DNA of 64,000 nt from an uncultured Collinsella sp. (GCA_947002045.1 CAMQJB010000008.1:1-64000), one strand, 5' to 3'; shown: positions 49,824-59,432, counted from the stretch's first letter. Translations and numbers: made by a program. The notes: generated by a model not told the origin, from the letters alone.

Positions 49824-50909
49824 TTATTCCTCTTTGGCAAGATCGAACGTCACCGTGATGCGATCACGCGAAACGCGAATCTTAGGGTCGCCGCACAGAT
49901 TGAGGTAATACCGGGCAGCGAGGTCGTTAAAGTCACGCTCGACCGCACGCGAAAATTGCGCCATATCATCCTTGGCGATACGAAGGCCTCGACGGTCCTT
50001 GGCAAGATCGACGGGAGCCGGCGCATGCGAGGTGGAATCGCGCTCGCGCAGCAGACGCGCGGTCACGCCGCGAACGGGCTTAATCTGTCCCGACAGAATA
50101 CGGTGGGCAGTGCGCTCGGACATCTCGAGACCCAGCCCGGAGCAGATCCGGATAAAGTCCTCGGCATCAGAGGCAAGGCCCAAACGATCGATAACCGGAA
50201 GCTCGTACTCGTCATCGATAAAGAGCAGGCGCGACGTATCGAGACGACTCGAGGCCTGAGCATACAGGGTCGCAGCAATCTCGGACGGAGAGCCCAGATA
50301 CACATCGCAGCAACGCAGCTCCTCAAGGGCAAACTCACAGGCTGCGCGAATGATGTTGTGGGGGCCGCGAGCACATACATAGCGGCCGTCTTCGTCTTTA
50401 ACTGCCTGAGGCCAGCTCGACTGATCGGCGCGCTCACCCAAGCGATCGGTGGCAACGCACACCTTAAACGCGGAGCCCAAATCGACGCCAGATGTAACAA
50501 CGCGTGCCTCATCCGTGTTCTGCTTGATAGAGAACAGCGCCATACCACGACCGTGAACACCCCAACGGTCCATTTTCATGCTCTCGAGCTTGGAGGTGAC
50601 GCGGGCATCGAAGATACGCTCCTGCATATCCTGCGGTACACCCGAGCCGTTATCCAGGAAGAGGAGGGTGCGAACACCCTCCTCCTTGGTCGTGGCAAGA
50701 TAGACCTTATCGGCTCCGGCATCGCGAGCATTACGCAGCATCTCGATGACAATGTCCTCTACATGCTGAATATCATGCTTGGCCTGACGGCGTTCGGCCT
50801 CCGAAACGCGGAGGCGGACATACCCCTCGCCAAGGTTTTCCTCGACGCGAAGGTTGCCCTCCCCCGACATCGACGCGATAAATGAGATGAGCTCGTTCGC
50901 GTCGTTCAT
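49824..50909 (-). CDS. GHKL-type ATP-binding protein next to rny
   Basis: A 361-residue protein with a GHKL ATPase fold: N box IVIEMLRNARDAGAD (about 57), FLDNGSGVPQDMQERIFDA (G1, about 84) and WGVHGRGMALFSI (G2, about 115). The rest is unassigned. No kinase His, MutL C-terminus or gyrase domain is visible. Start: ATG 50909 lies 1 base after the rny stop with no clear ribosome-binding site; GTG 50933 overlapping rny is an alternative. I do not know the family's function. Confidence 0.75.
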   Translation of the reverse strand: MNDANELISFIASMSGEGNLRVEENLGEGYVRLRVSEAERRQAKHDIQHVEDIVIEMLRNARDAGADKVYLATTKEEGVRTLLFLDNGSGVPQDMQERIFDARVTSKLESMKMDRWGVHGRGMALFSIKQNTDEARVVTSGVDLGSAFKVCVATDRLGERADQSSWPQAVKDEDGRYVCARGPHNIIRAACEFALEELRCCDVYLGSPSEIAATLYAQASSRLDTSRLLFIDDEYELPVIDRLGLASDAEDFIRICSGLGLEMSERTAHRILSGQIKPVRGVTARLLRERDSTSHAPAPVDLAKDRRGLRIAKDDMAQFSRAVERDFNDLAARYYLNLCGDPKIRVSRDRITVTFDLAKEE

Positions 50910-50910
50910 A

Positions 50911-52467
50911 TTATTTAGCGATATCGACGGCACGGCTCTCGCGAATCACGACAACGCGCACCTGACCGGGATACTCCATCTCTTCCTCGATCTGATGGGC
51001 GATATCGTGCGCAAGCACCGTGGACTGGGCATCGGAGATCTTGTCCGGCTGGACCATGACATGAACCTCGCGACCGGCCTGCATGGCATAGGTACGCTCG
51101 ACGCCGTCGTGAGAGTTGGCGATCTCCTCGAGCTTCTCAAGGCGCTTGATGTAATTCTCGGCCGACTCGCGGCGGGCACCGGGACGAGAAGCGGAGACGG
51201 CATCGGCAGCCTGGACCAGAACGTCGAGCACCGTGTTGGGGTCGACATCGGCATGATGGGCCTCGATCGCGTGAACGATAACGGGCTTCTCGCCATAACG
51301 GCGGGCAAGCTCGGCGCCAATCACAGCATGCGGACCCTCAACGTCGTGGTCGATGGCCTTGCCCAGGTCGTGCAGAAGACCAGCGCGCTTGGCGGTCACA
51401 ACGTCCAGACCAAGCTCGGAGGCCATAACGCCGCACAGGTCGGAAACCTCAAGCGAGTGTTGCAGCACGTTCTGACCAAACGAGGTGCGGTAGCGCAGAG
51501 CGCCCAGGGTCTTGACAATCTCGGGGTGCAGGTCGTGGATACCGGTATCGAAGGCGGCCTGCTCGCCGGCCTCGCGCACACGCTGCTGAACCAAGTCGGC
51601 AGCCTTGTGGTACATCTCCTCGATGCGGGCGGGGTGAATACGGCCGTCGGCAATGAGGTTCTCAAGTGCCACGCGGGCGGTCTCACGACGGACCGGATCG
51701 AAGCTCGAAAGCACGACGGTCTCGGGGGTGTCGTCAATCACGAGGTTGACGCCGGACACCTGCTCAAAGGTACGGATGTTGCGACCCTCGCGACCGATGA
51801 TGCGACCCTTGAGGTCATCGGAGGGAATATGAACGGAAGTAACGGTGACCTCGGCGGTATGGTCGGCGGCGCAACGCTGAATCGCCAGGGAAAGAATCTC
51901 CTGAGCGGTCTTGTGGCACTCGGCGCGGACCTGCTGCTCGGACTCACGTATGATGGTGGCCGCCTCGTGGGTAACCTCGCCGCGGACCTTGTCGAGCAGC
52001 TCCTTGTGAGCGTCCTCGCGCGTAAGGTCGGCAATACGCTCAAGCTCGGAAGTCTGCTTCGCGCAGAGCTCCTCAAGCTCGCGAGAGCGCTTCTCGACCT
52101 GACCGGCCTGGCTGGACAGCTGATGCTCACGCTTGTCGAGCGCATCGTTGCGACGATCGAGCGATTCCTCACGCTGCATCATGCGATTTTCGAGCGTGCG
52201 AATCTCGCTCTTACGCTGCTTGTCCTCGGCCTCGGCGGCCTGCTTGTTCTTGATGATCTCTTCCTTAGCCTCGAGCAGAGCCTCTTTTTTGAGAGTCTCG
52301 GCCTGACGCTTTGCATCACCGATCAGGGATTCTGCCTGTGCGTGTGCCGACTGAATCTTTTCGTCGGCCTCGTGAAGACTACCCTGCTTGGCGGTACGCA
52401 TGTAGGCAATGGCGGCGATGGCACCCAAAACGATGCCAACGAGCGCTGCAATGATAGGCATGCTCAC
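50911..52467 (-). CDS. rny: ribonuclease Y
   Basis: A 518-residue membrane-anchored endoribonuclease that starts decay of many mRNAs. N-terminal helix (IIAALVGIVLGAIAAIAYM), long coiled coil to about 200, KH domain with LKGRIIGREGRNIRTFE (about 215), and HD domain with HDLGKAIDHDVEGPHAVIG (about 367). AAGGAG lies before the ATG. About 250 bases upstream are gene-free and contain a GCCGTTCG..CGGTTCGC-type hairpin that may lie in its leader. Confidence 0.95.
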   Translation of the reverse strand: MSMPIIAALVGIVLGAIAAIAYMRTAKQGSLHEADEKIQSAHAQAESLIGDAKRQAETLKKEALLEAKEEIIKNKQAAEAEDKQRKSEIRTLENRMMQREESLDRRNDALDKREHQLSSQAGQVEKRSRELEELCAKQTSELERIADLTREDAHKELLDKVRGEVTHEAATIIRESEQQVRAECHKTAQEILSLAIQRCAADHTAEVTVTSVHIPSDDLKGRIIGREGRNIRTFEQVSGVNLVIDDTPETVVLSSFDPVRRETARVALENLIADGRIHPARIEEMYHKAADLVQQRVREAGEQAAFDTGIHDLHPEIVKTLGALRYRTSFGQNVLQHSLEVSDLCGVMASELGLDVVTAKRAGLLHDLGKAIDHDVEGPHAVIGAELARRYGEKPVIVHAIEAHHADVDPNTVLDVLVQAADAVSASRPGARRESAENYIKRLEKLEEIANSHDGVERTYAMQAGREVHVMVQPDKISDAQSTVLAHDIAHQIEEEMEYPGQVRVVVIRESRAVDIAK

Positions 52468-52718
52468 TCCTTTTTATGGATTCGTTACACAGCAAAGCGA
52501 ACCGTCCTTACGAACGGCTCGCGACATTTGAGTAATATGGGCGCAGCTTATGCAGGTCGGATACAGATAAACATATAAACAAACTCATCACAGATGAGCA
52601 CATATCACAAAGCAAATGACAGTGATTATCCTACGTTGAACCGCAACAACTGTCAAATAAACACACCCGGCACGGTGCCAATCAAGCGGTGAACGGCAGG
52701 GGCGTAACGGGTGAACGC

Positions 52719-53411
52719 TTACACGGCGCATTCCTCGCTTGAGGCATCGAGGCGCGCCTTAACGGCATCGGCGGCGATGTGATACGAAAAGCCCTTACCC
52801 ATCAAAAATCTGACGAGCTTTTCGAATGCACGCGCCTCGGGAACGCGACGTTTAGCGAGCAAGGCCGAAGCGCGGGCCAAGTCGTCGTCCACAGCAAAAT
52901 AAGCCTCGGGATACCCGGGGATATCGTCAAGTACGACATGACGGCGCTTGAGTTCAACCTCGATCTTGCGCTGTCCCCAGCCGCGACGTTTGCGTTCTTC
53001 GATAAAGTACGAACAAAAGCGGTTCTCATCCAAAAACCGATACTCGGTCGCTCGAGCAACCGCAAAATCGATCGCAGGCTGTCGAAAGCCATAGCGCGCC
53101 AACTTATCGCGTACCTCGCCCGTGGCATGATCGCGGCGCGAAAGCATCTCGGTCACCATGGTGAGCGCACATTTACGTTCGATAAGTTGCACTACCTCAC
53201 GAAAGTCATCCCAATCACAGGGAAGATCAGGGCGGTTCTTAACGTACAGGCGCGCCACGCGCACGGGAATCCAAATGGAACGTTCGAAACCGCCCTCGAG
53301 ATCGCAATCAATATGCGCGCAGGGCTTTTTAGACGCATAACCGCTCGAGAACGAAGAGGCCGCCTTCTTATCGGGAAAGACGACCGTAGCCTCGGTCACC
53401 GTATACGACAT
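52719..53411 (-). CDS. recX: regulatory protein RecX
   Basis: A 230-residue RecA modulator. The helical RecX repeats are recognisable: LSRRDHATGEVRDKLARYGF, YRFLDENRFCSYFIEERKRR followed by GWGQRKIEVELKRRHV, and the last with RFLMGKGFSYHIAADAVK. The N-terminal 65 residues are an extension. It follows recA by 11 bases and would be co-transcribed and SOS-induced with it. Confidence 0.9.
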   Translation of the reverse strand: MSYTVTEATVVFPDKKAASSFSSGYASKKPCAHIDCDLEGGFERSIWIPVRVARLYVKNRPDLPCDWDDFREVVQLIERKCALTMVTEMLSRRDHATGEVRDKLARYGFRQPAIDFAVARATEYRFLDENRFCSYFIEERKRRGWGQRKIEVELKRRHVVLDDIPGYPEAYFAVDDDLARASALLAKRRVPEARAFEKLVRFLMGKGFSYHIAADAVKARLDASSEECAV

Positions 53412-53422
53412 GTCGGCATCCG

Positions 53423-54571
53423 TTACTCGTCGTCATCGTCGAGCATCGCAGAGCCATCGATGGCGTACAGCTCATCAAACTCCTCGGGGGCGGGCTGGTC
53501 GGTCAACTCAACCTCGGAGGGGGCATCATCGTCATACTCAAGACCGCAGGCAAGGCGAACCTTGTGCTCGATCTCGTCGGCGCAATCGGGATGTTCGCGC
53601 AGGAACGTCTTGGCGGCCTCGCGACCGTTGCCGAGCTTATCCTCGCCATAGGCAAACCAGGACCCCATCTTTTTGCAGATACCGCACTCGACGGCCATAT
53701 CCAGAATCGAGCCCTCTTTGGAGATGCCGGTGCCATACATGATGTCAAACTCGGCCGAACGGAACGGAGCGGCAACCTTATTCTTAACGACCTTGGCACG
53801 CACGCGATTGCCGATAACCTCGTCCTTGAGCTTGATGGTATCGATTTTGCGAATATCGATTCGCACAGAAGAGAAGAACTTGAGCGCGCGGCCGCCCGTG
53901 GTGGTCTCGGGGTTACCGAACATGACGCCGATCTTCTCGCGCAGCTGGTTAATGAAGATGCAGGTCGTGTTGGACTTGGAAAGCGAGCCGGCGAGCTTGC
54001 GGAGTGCCTGGCTCATCAAACGGGCCTGCAGACCCACCGTCGTGTCACCGATCTCGCCCTCGATCTCGGCACGCGGAGTCAAGGCGGCAACAGAGTCGAC
54101 GACGATGGCGTCGATGGCACCGGAGCGCACAAGCATATCGACGATCTCGAGCGCCTGCTCGCCCGTATCGGGCTGGGAAATCAAGACCTCATCGATATCG
54201 ACGCCAATGCGCGCAGCATAGGTGGGATCAAGCGCGTGCTCGGCATCAATAAACGCAACAACGCCGCCCATGGCTTGCGCCTCTGCAAGGATCTCGAGTG
54301 AAAGCGTTGTCTTGCCGGAGGACTCGGGGCCATAAATCTCGACGATACGGCCGCGCGGCACGCCGCCGATACCCAAGGCGGCATCGAGCGCCAGAGAGCC
54401 CGTCGGAATAGCCTCGACCTCGAGCTCGGGACCGCCGTCGCCATACCTCATGATAGAGCCCTGGCCGAACTTCTTCTCGATCTCGGCCTTGGTGGTGGCG
54501 ATCATCTCGTCGCGCTCTTTACCCGTCGTGCGTGCATGAACGGTACGTACGGGACCTGAATTCTTGGCCAT
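53423..54571 (-). CDS. recA: recombinase A
   Basis: A 382-residue recombinase for homologous repair and LexA cleavage. FGQGSIMRYGD, Walker A YGPESSGKTT (about 76), MSQALRKLAGSLSKSNTTC, FINQLREKIGVMFGNPETTT and GRALKFFSSVRID are all conserved. The C-terminus is acidic. ATG 54571 has AGGAGGG upstream; an upstream in-frame start at 54592 is less likely. A LexA box lies 40 bases upstream. Confidence 0.98.
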   Translation of the reverse strand: MAKNSGPVRTVHARTTGKERDEMIATTKAEIEKKFGQGSIMRYGDGGPELEVEAIPTGSLALDAALGIGGVPRGRIVEIYGPESSGKTTLSLEILAEAQAMGGVVAFIDAEHALDPTYAARIGVDIDEVLISQPDTGEQALEIVDMLVRSGAIDAIVVDSVAALTPRAEIEGEIGDTTVGLQARLMSQALRKLAGSLSKSNTTCIFINQLREKIGVMFGNPETTTGGRALKFFSSVRIDIRKIDTIKLKDEVIGNRVRAKVVKNKVAAPFRSAEFDIMYGTGISKEGSILDMAVECGICKKMGSWFAYGEDKLGNGREAAKTFLREHPDCADEIEHKVRLACGLEYDDDAPSEVELTDQPAPEEFDELYAIDGSAMLDDDDE

Positions 54572-54610
54572 GAATAGCCCTCCTCTTAACAACCTGAAAC
54601 GATAATAAAC

Positions 54611-54622
54611 GAACGGCTGTTC
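54611..54622. promoter_or_regulatory. LexA (SOS) box upstream of recA
   Basis: GAACGGCTGTTC, a perfect GAAC-N4-GTTC box flanked by C and G (CGAAC..GTTCG), 40 bases before the recA start. Confidence 0.88.
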
Positions 54623-54797
54623 GTGGTCAACCGTTCAGATTCATCATATGCACCCGACCATTCCAAAACCCGACCAACCGCCAACCAATCACCGACCAAA
54701 TGCTTGACCACGCCAATCACAAATACGAGTGCGCGAACAAATTTATGCCATGTACCAGCGCAAACGTAATTCCGGTCAAAGGTCCCTATCTCCACAA

Positions 54798-54821
54798 TTA
54801 AGGGGCCCTAAGGCCCCTTAA
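54798..54821 (-). terminator. hairpin terminator after the cinA gene
   Basis: TTAAGGGGCC / GGCCCCTTAA with a 4-base loop, 8 bases after the cinA stop on the minus strand. The following sequence is T-containing (TTAATTG) but not a strong T-run. Confidence 0.65.
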
Positions 54822-54828
54822 ACCACGT

Positions 54829-55365
54829 CTATTCCATAGAATTGAGCACGCGGACAATGCGTCCCAAAGCCTCCGCGACCGCATAGGCCCGAACGCACGA
54901 CCGATCGCCCTCATAATGACAGCGCGCAGACTCGACAACCGGCGCTCCCCCATCGGCCGTGCGATACGCCCACCCAATATAGAACGTACCGGCGGGGTCT
55001 TGCTCGGTGCCACCACCGGGCCCAGCGTAGCCCGTTGCGCTTACGGCTATATCGCTCTGATAAAGCTCCAGCGAGCCTGCGGCCATCTCGCGAGCCGTCT
55101 GGTGCGACACGGCGCTAAACCGATCGAGCGTTTCCTGTTTAACGCCGAGCACGCGATGTTTGATCTCATCGCAGTAGGTCACCGCGCCGCCACGAAGCAC
55201 CGCCGAGGCACCCGGGATATCGGCAATCGTCGAGGCGATCATGCCCGCCGTCAGCGACTCCGCCGTCGACACCGTCACACCACGGGCACTCGCGCGCTCA
55301 ACAATATCGCGCGCCAGCTCCTCGTTGTTTGTGGCGATCTGCAAATAAGGCTCCGTCATACCCAC
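54829..55365 (-). CDS. pncC: CinA C-terminal-type nicotinamide-nucleotide amidohydrolase
   Basis: A 178-residue stand-alone CinA C-domain that deamidates NMN for NAD salvage. VSTAESLTAGMIASTIADIP (about 30), YCDEIKHRVLGV and SATGYAGPGGGTEQDPAGTF are family-diagnostic. The N-terminal MoCF domain of full CinA is absent. GTG 55365 or ATG 55359 may start it. It is located before recA, as cinA often is. Confidence 0.92.
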   Translation of the reverse strand: MGMTEPYLQIATNNEELARDIVERASARGVTVSTAESLTAGMIASTIADIPGASAVLRGGAVTYCDEIKHRVLGVKQETLDRFSAVSHQTAREMAAGSLELYQSDIAVSATGYAGPGGGTEQDPAGTFYIGWAYRTADGGAPVVESARCHYEGDRSCVRAYAVAEALGRIVRVLNSME

Positions 55366-55371
55366 CAGGAC

Positions 55372-56010
55372 CTAGACCGAAAAGACGATCTTGCGACAGT
55401 TCCAGAAGTACTGGGCGCCCGAGACAATGGTCAAAATCACGGCGATGACGTACAGGAAGCGCGACACCGAATAGACACCGAGCAGCAGCGACACCGACCC
55501 CAGCTGAAGGCCGGCCATAGCAAAAACGCACAGGTAACCGCAGATGGAGACCATCGTGGTTGCCGTTTTGTACTTGCCGAGCTTATCGGCCGCAACGACC
55601 ACGCCGGCCGCACTCGCGACCATGCGAAGGGCGCTCACCAGCAGCTCGCGGAACAGGATAATGAACACGGACCACACGGTCACCGCGCCAAAATCCAAGA
55701 ACAGCAGCAAGGCCGAGAACACCAGCAGCTTATCGGCGATGGGGTCCAAGAACTTGCCGAAATCGGTGATCTCGTTACGCGAGCGTGCCAGATAACCGTC
55801 GACCTTATCGGTGCACGACAGGATCACATACAGAATGAAGGCAGCGGCGGCGAGCGGGCCGTCGAAGGTGCTCCAATCCGTACCGGCAACACTCGTGTGA
55901 GACAGGGCCGAGACGATCATGAACACCGGGATAAAGACGATGCGAACGCACGTCACGATGTTGGCGGGCGTCCAGACACTCGTCAGTTCCTTATTGCTCT
56001 CGTTTGCCAC
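55372..56010 (-). CDS. pgsA: CDP-diacylglycerol-glycerol-3-phosphate 3-phosphatidyltransferase
   Basis: A 212-residue membrane enzyme making phosphatidylglycerol phosphate. DKVDGYLARSRNEITDFGKF and LDPIADK give the CDP-alcohol motif. ANIVTCVRIVFIPVFM is the usual first helix. In the rimO-pgsA-cinA-recA order it is the likely true PgsA, in contrast to the copy at 34377. It is 6 bases from the cinA gene. Confidence 0.93.
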   Translation of the reverse strand: MANESNKELTSVWTPANIVTCVRIVFIPVFMIVSALSHTSVAGTDWSTFDGPLAAAAFILYVILSCTDKVDGYLARSRNEITDFGKFLDPIADKLLVFSALLLFLDFGAVTVWSVFIILFRELLVSALRMVASAAGVVVAADKLGKYKTATTMVSICGYLCVFAMAGLQLGSVSLLLGVYSVSRFLYVIAVILTIVSGAQYFWNCRKIVFSV

Positions 56011-56019
56011 GACGCTCTC

Positions 56020-57369
56020 CTACTCCACAACATGACCGATAAGCTCATAGCAGAAGCTATCGGTAAACTCGACGGTCAGAATATCGCCCACGGACGCCTC
56101 GCTGGCGTCCAGATGCACCGCGCCATCGGAATCGGGCGCCTGGAACCAGGCATGGCCGATCAGCTCGGCGCCATCCTCGGTCTCTTCGATACCGTCGACG
56201 ATTACCTGGGCTCGCTCGCCCACATGGGCGGCGGTGGCGGCAAAACCGAGCGACTCGGCCAGGTCCATGGCCTCCTGGGCGCGCTCGAGCTTAACCTCCT
56301 CGTCGACCTGACCCTCCATCTTGGCGGCCAGGCTACCTTCCTCACGCGAGTAGGCAAAGACACTCGTGTAGTCAAAGCCGACGGTGTCCATAAAGTCGAT
56401 AAGGTCGCGGAACTCGTCGTCGGTCTCGGTCGGGAAGCCGACCATGGCCGTGGAACGAATCACGATGCCGGGGATGCGCTCGCGAAGGTCGCGGAACAGA
56501 TCCTCGAGCTCCTGGCGTGAACCGGAGCGACGCATGGCCTTAAGAATGCGCGCGTCGCAGTGCTGCACGGGGATATCGATATAGGGCAGCACCTCGGGCG
56601 TATCGCGAATCGTCTCGATGAGTTCGTCAGTCATGCCCTCGGGCTGCAGATAGAGCACGCGGACCCAGACGTTGTGCGGGCGTACGGCCTCGGCGACGGC
56701 ACGCAGCAGCTGCGCCAGATTGCGCGGCGAGCCATCGGCGACGTCCTCGTCGGCAAAGTCGGTACCCCAGATGCCCGTGTCCTGGCCGATCAGCACGATC
56801 TCGCGCACACCGCCGGCAACCAGGTCGCGCACCTCGGAGATGATGCTCTCGGCATTGCGCGAATGATAGCGGCCGCGGATGTAGGGAATCATGCAGAAGC
56901 TGCAGAAGCGGTTGCAGCCATCGGAAATCTTGACGTAGGCGACAGCACCCTCGACGGTACGTTTGACCTGCGGGATATAGGCTGCAATCTCACGCTCGAC
57001 ACCCAGCACGCCATCGATGACCGCCACGATGCCGTCTTCCTCGTCGGCCTTCACAAAGGCAGCGACCTCGGGCAGCTCGTCAGGCAGGTCATCGCCATAG
57101 CGCGACGGCACGCAGCCGCACATGACGATGGGGCAAGAACGAACGCCGTCCTGAACCTCGTTGGCGAGCTCGAGCGTGGTCTCGATGCTCTCGGACGTTG
57201 CGGAGGCGAGGAACGAACATGTATTGACGATGGCGATATCGGCATCCTGCGGGTCGAATGCCTCCTCGTAGCCCGCGGCGGTCAAAAGAGAACGCATGCG
57301 GTCGGTGTCAACCTCGTTCTTAGCGCACCCGAGGGTGATGTAGAGCACGGAGCCCAACGGTGTATCCAT
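56020..57369 (-). CDS. rimO: ribosomal protein S12 methylthiotransferase
   Basis: A 449-residue radical SAM enzyme modifying an Asp of S12. VLYITLGCAKNEVDTDRM at the start is the RimO form; VNTCSFL and VMCGCVPSRYG hold the other N-terminal Cys. Radical SAM site GCNRFCSFCMIPYIRG (about 152). C-terminal TRAM domain. Paired in the window with its paralogue miaB. Confidence 0.96.
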   Translation of the reverse strand: MDTPLGSVLYITLGCAKNEVDTDRMRSLLTAAGYEEAFDPQDADIAIVNTCSFLASATSESIETTLELANEVQDGVRSCPIVMCGCVPSRYGDDLPDELPEVAAFVKADEEDGIVAVIDGVLGVEREIAAYIPQVKRTVEGAVAYVKISDGCNRFCSFCMIPYIRGRYHSRNAESIISEVRDLVAGGVREIVLIGQDTGIWGTDFADEDVADGSPRNLAQLLRAVAEAVRPHNVWVRVLYLQPEGMTDELIETIRDTPEVLPYIDIPVQHCDARILKAMRRSGSRQELEDLFRDLRERIPGIVIRSTAMVGFPTETDDEFRDLIDFMDTVGFDYTSVFAYSREEGSLAAKMEGQVDEEVKLERAQEAMDLAESLGFAATAAHVGERAQVIVDGIEETEDGAELIGHAWFQAPDSDGAVHLDASEASVGDILTVEFTDSFCYELIGHVVE

Positions 57370-57396
57370 GTTGGAGAGCGGTCCTTTCGATTGATA

Positions 57397-57894
57397 TTAG
57401 CGGTAGTTGGTGAACTGCAGCGGCTGGCCGTAGTCCTGGTCGCGCAGGAACTGGATCACGGTCTGCAACGCGTCCTTCGAAGCAGAGGAAACACGCAGTT
57501 TGTCGGCCTCGATGGTCACCTTGACCTTGAGCTTTTGGTCCTTGATGTCCTTGTTGATCTTCTTGGCGGTCGCTTGGTCGATACCCTCGACGATATGGCC
57601 GAGCACGCGCACGGTGCCGCCCGATGCCGCCTGCGGAGCATCCCACGAGACGGCCTTGAGGTCGATGCCGCGCTTGATGAGCTTGGAGCTCAGCACGTCG
57701 ACAATCTGCTTGGAGACAAAGTCGGCCGGGGCGTTGATCGTAAAGAGCTTGTCGCCCTTCGAAAGCTCGATCGTGGCGCCGGAATCCTTAAGGTCATAGC
57801 GCTGGGAAATCTCGCGCGTGGTCTGCTGAAAGGCGTTATCGACCTCTTGCATGTTGACCTCGGACACGACGTCGAAGCTGGAATCTTTAGCCAT
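57397..57894 (-). CDS. yajQ: YajQ family nucleotide-binding protein
   Basis: A 165-residue protein with the start DSSFDVVSEVNMQEVDNA, ISQRYDLKDSGATIELSK and FLRDQDYGQPLQFTNYR at the end. YajQ proteins bind tRNA or nucleotides, and c-di-GMP in some species. It lies between rimO and the RodZ-like gene. Length is standard. Confidence 0.94.
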   Translation of the reverse strand: MAKDSSFDVVSEVNMQEVDNAFQQTTREISQRYDLKDSGATIELSKGDKLFTINAPADFVSKQIVDVLSSKLIKRGIDLKAVSWDAPQAASGGTVRVLGHIVEGIDQATAKKINKDIKDQKLKVKVTIEADKLRVSSASKDALQTVIQFLRDQDYGQPLQFTNYR

Positions 57895-57920
57895 GATGTT
57901 TCCTTTCGCGTACGAGCGGC

Positions 57921-59432
57921 CTAGTAGCTATCGTACGAATTGTCGGTAGAATCGGTGGGTGTCTGACCGTCAGTTGCGGTATCGGCGCCATCCGTGGACT
58001 GGGCATCGGTACCGTCGGTGGTATCGGTACCATCGGTGGTGTCGGTACCATCAGAACTTTCACCATTCTCGGAATCAGACGTCTCCTTCTTGGGAACGGT
58101 GATCGTCACACGCGCCACGCCCGAGGTCTTGGTATCGTAACGAACCTTTTCACCGTTCTTGGTAACGGTGACATCGGAAGGCTTGGACGTGGTGATCTCG
58201 ATCGAAGACTCGGGCGTGTACTCCTGCTCAAAGGGGCCAGTCGCCTGGGCGCCATAGACCGACTTGCCGTCAACCTTGACCTCAATCCACGCGGTCTTTC
58301 CCTTGGCAACGGAGACTTTGACCTTCGTGACCTCGTTCTCTTCCTTCTTGGCCGTCGTCTTGGTAGCGTCCGAATCAGTCGACTCATCCGTCGCCTCATC
58401 GGTGTCATCGTCCTCGTCGACCGTTTCGGTCTTCTTAGAAGACTTCTTGGTCGTCATCTTGGTAGCAGTGGGCGTCTCGGGCGTGTTCTCGGGCGCCGAA
58501 GATGCGCAGCCACGCAGAAGCACCACGATGAGCACAATCAACAGCAGCACAACGGCACCGATGCCGGCGTAGACGATACGCGGATCAAGCCCGTTGTTTT
58601 GAGGAGTACGTGATCCGCCGCGTCCACGACCGGAACTGCTGCGGCCGCCTCCCTGAGGCATACGACCGCGATTGCTATCGGAACGGCCGCGATAGCCGCC
58701 CTGGCCCTGAAGGCTGCGCTGACCCGAGCGGGGCGCAAGCTCACCGCGGCCTTGATAGCCACGCTGGCCCGAACGCGAAGCCGAAGAGCGCTGGCCATAC
58801 GGCTGTGATTGAGAGCGAAGACGCGGCGTCACCTGCGTGGTATCGGCATCCGCATAGCCACCGCGAGAGCGTCCCATAGAGGCACCACGGTAACCGCGAT
58901 CGGAATAGCCGCCGTCGCCGTAGCCGGCACGAGGGTCACGCGCCACGCCGCGGGCAGCGGGAAGTGCACGGTCCTCGGGCATCGGCGTACTGCGGAACCG
59001 GTCACGCTGTGAGCGAATCTCCTCGCCCGAACCCGTCTCGGTAATATAACCGGCCTGCTGAGGACGCTGTCCATAGCGGGTCGAACGACCGCCCTGAACC
59101 ATCAGGAAGCGCCCGTTATCGACCGAGGAACGCGAATTGACGTAGCCGGCGGCGTCCTGAAAACGACCGCCCTGCTGGGACGTCTCGCGTTCGTATGCCA
59201 TCAGGTCGTCAAAGTAGGCATTGACGACCTCGCGCGGATTGAGGCCCAAAAAGCGAGCATAGCTCGAAATCATGCCCTGCGCATAGCCGCGCGGCGGCAT
59301 CGAGGCAAAGTTACCGGTCTCAAAAAACTCGATGATCTGCGGCCTGATTTTGATGGTGTTGGCGACCTGCTGAATGGAAAGGCCCATTCGGCGACGCTGC
59401 TCGAGCAGCATGTCACCAAAGCGTGCAGCCAT
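57921..59432 (-). CDS. RodZ-like HTH membrane protein
   Basis: A 503-residue protein with an N-terminal RodZ-type HTH (DMLLEQRRRMGLSIQQVANT ... GYAQGMISSYARFLGLNP, 5-75), an Arg/Gly/Ser/Gln-rich region (about 90-280), one membrane helix (VVLLLIVLIVVLLRGC, about 288-310), an acidic Thr-rich stretch and a DUF4115-like domain (about 355-445). It ends in TTDGTD-type repeats. RodZ links MreB to the membrane and shapes cells. GGAGGA inside ftsK precedes the ATG, which overlaps its stop (ATGA). Confidence 0.82.
   Translation of the reverse strand: MAARFGDMLLEQRRRMGLSIQQVANTIKIRPQIIEFFETGNFASMPPRGYAQGMISSYARFLGLNPREVVNAYFDDLMAYERETSQQGGRFQDAAGYVNSRSSVDNGRFLMVQGGRSTRYGQRPQQAGYITETGSGEEIRSQRDRFRSTPMPEDRALPAARGVARDPRAGYGDGGYSDRGYRGASMGRSRGGYADADTTQVTPRLRSQSQPYGQRSSASRSGQRGYQGRGELAPRSGQRSLQGQGGYRGRSDSNRGRMPQGGGRSSSGRGRGGSRTPQNNGLDPRIVYAGIGAVVLLLIVLIVVLLRGCASSAPENTPETPTATKMTTKKSSKKTETVDEDDDTDEATDESTDSDATKTTAKKEENEVTKVKVSVAKGKTAWIEVKVDGKSVYGAQATGPFEQEYTPESSIEITTSKPSDVTVTKNGEKVRYDTKTSGVARVTITVPKKETSDSENGESSDGTDTTDGTDTTDGTDAQSTDGADTATDGQTPTDSTDNSYDSY

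Noticed and set aside
58000..58060. The tandem TTDGTD-coding units as a separate intergenic repeat
   Set aside because: They are in frame inside the RodZ-like gene and are simply low-complexity coding repeats.
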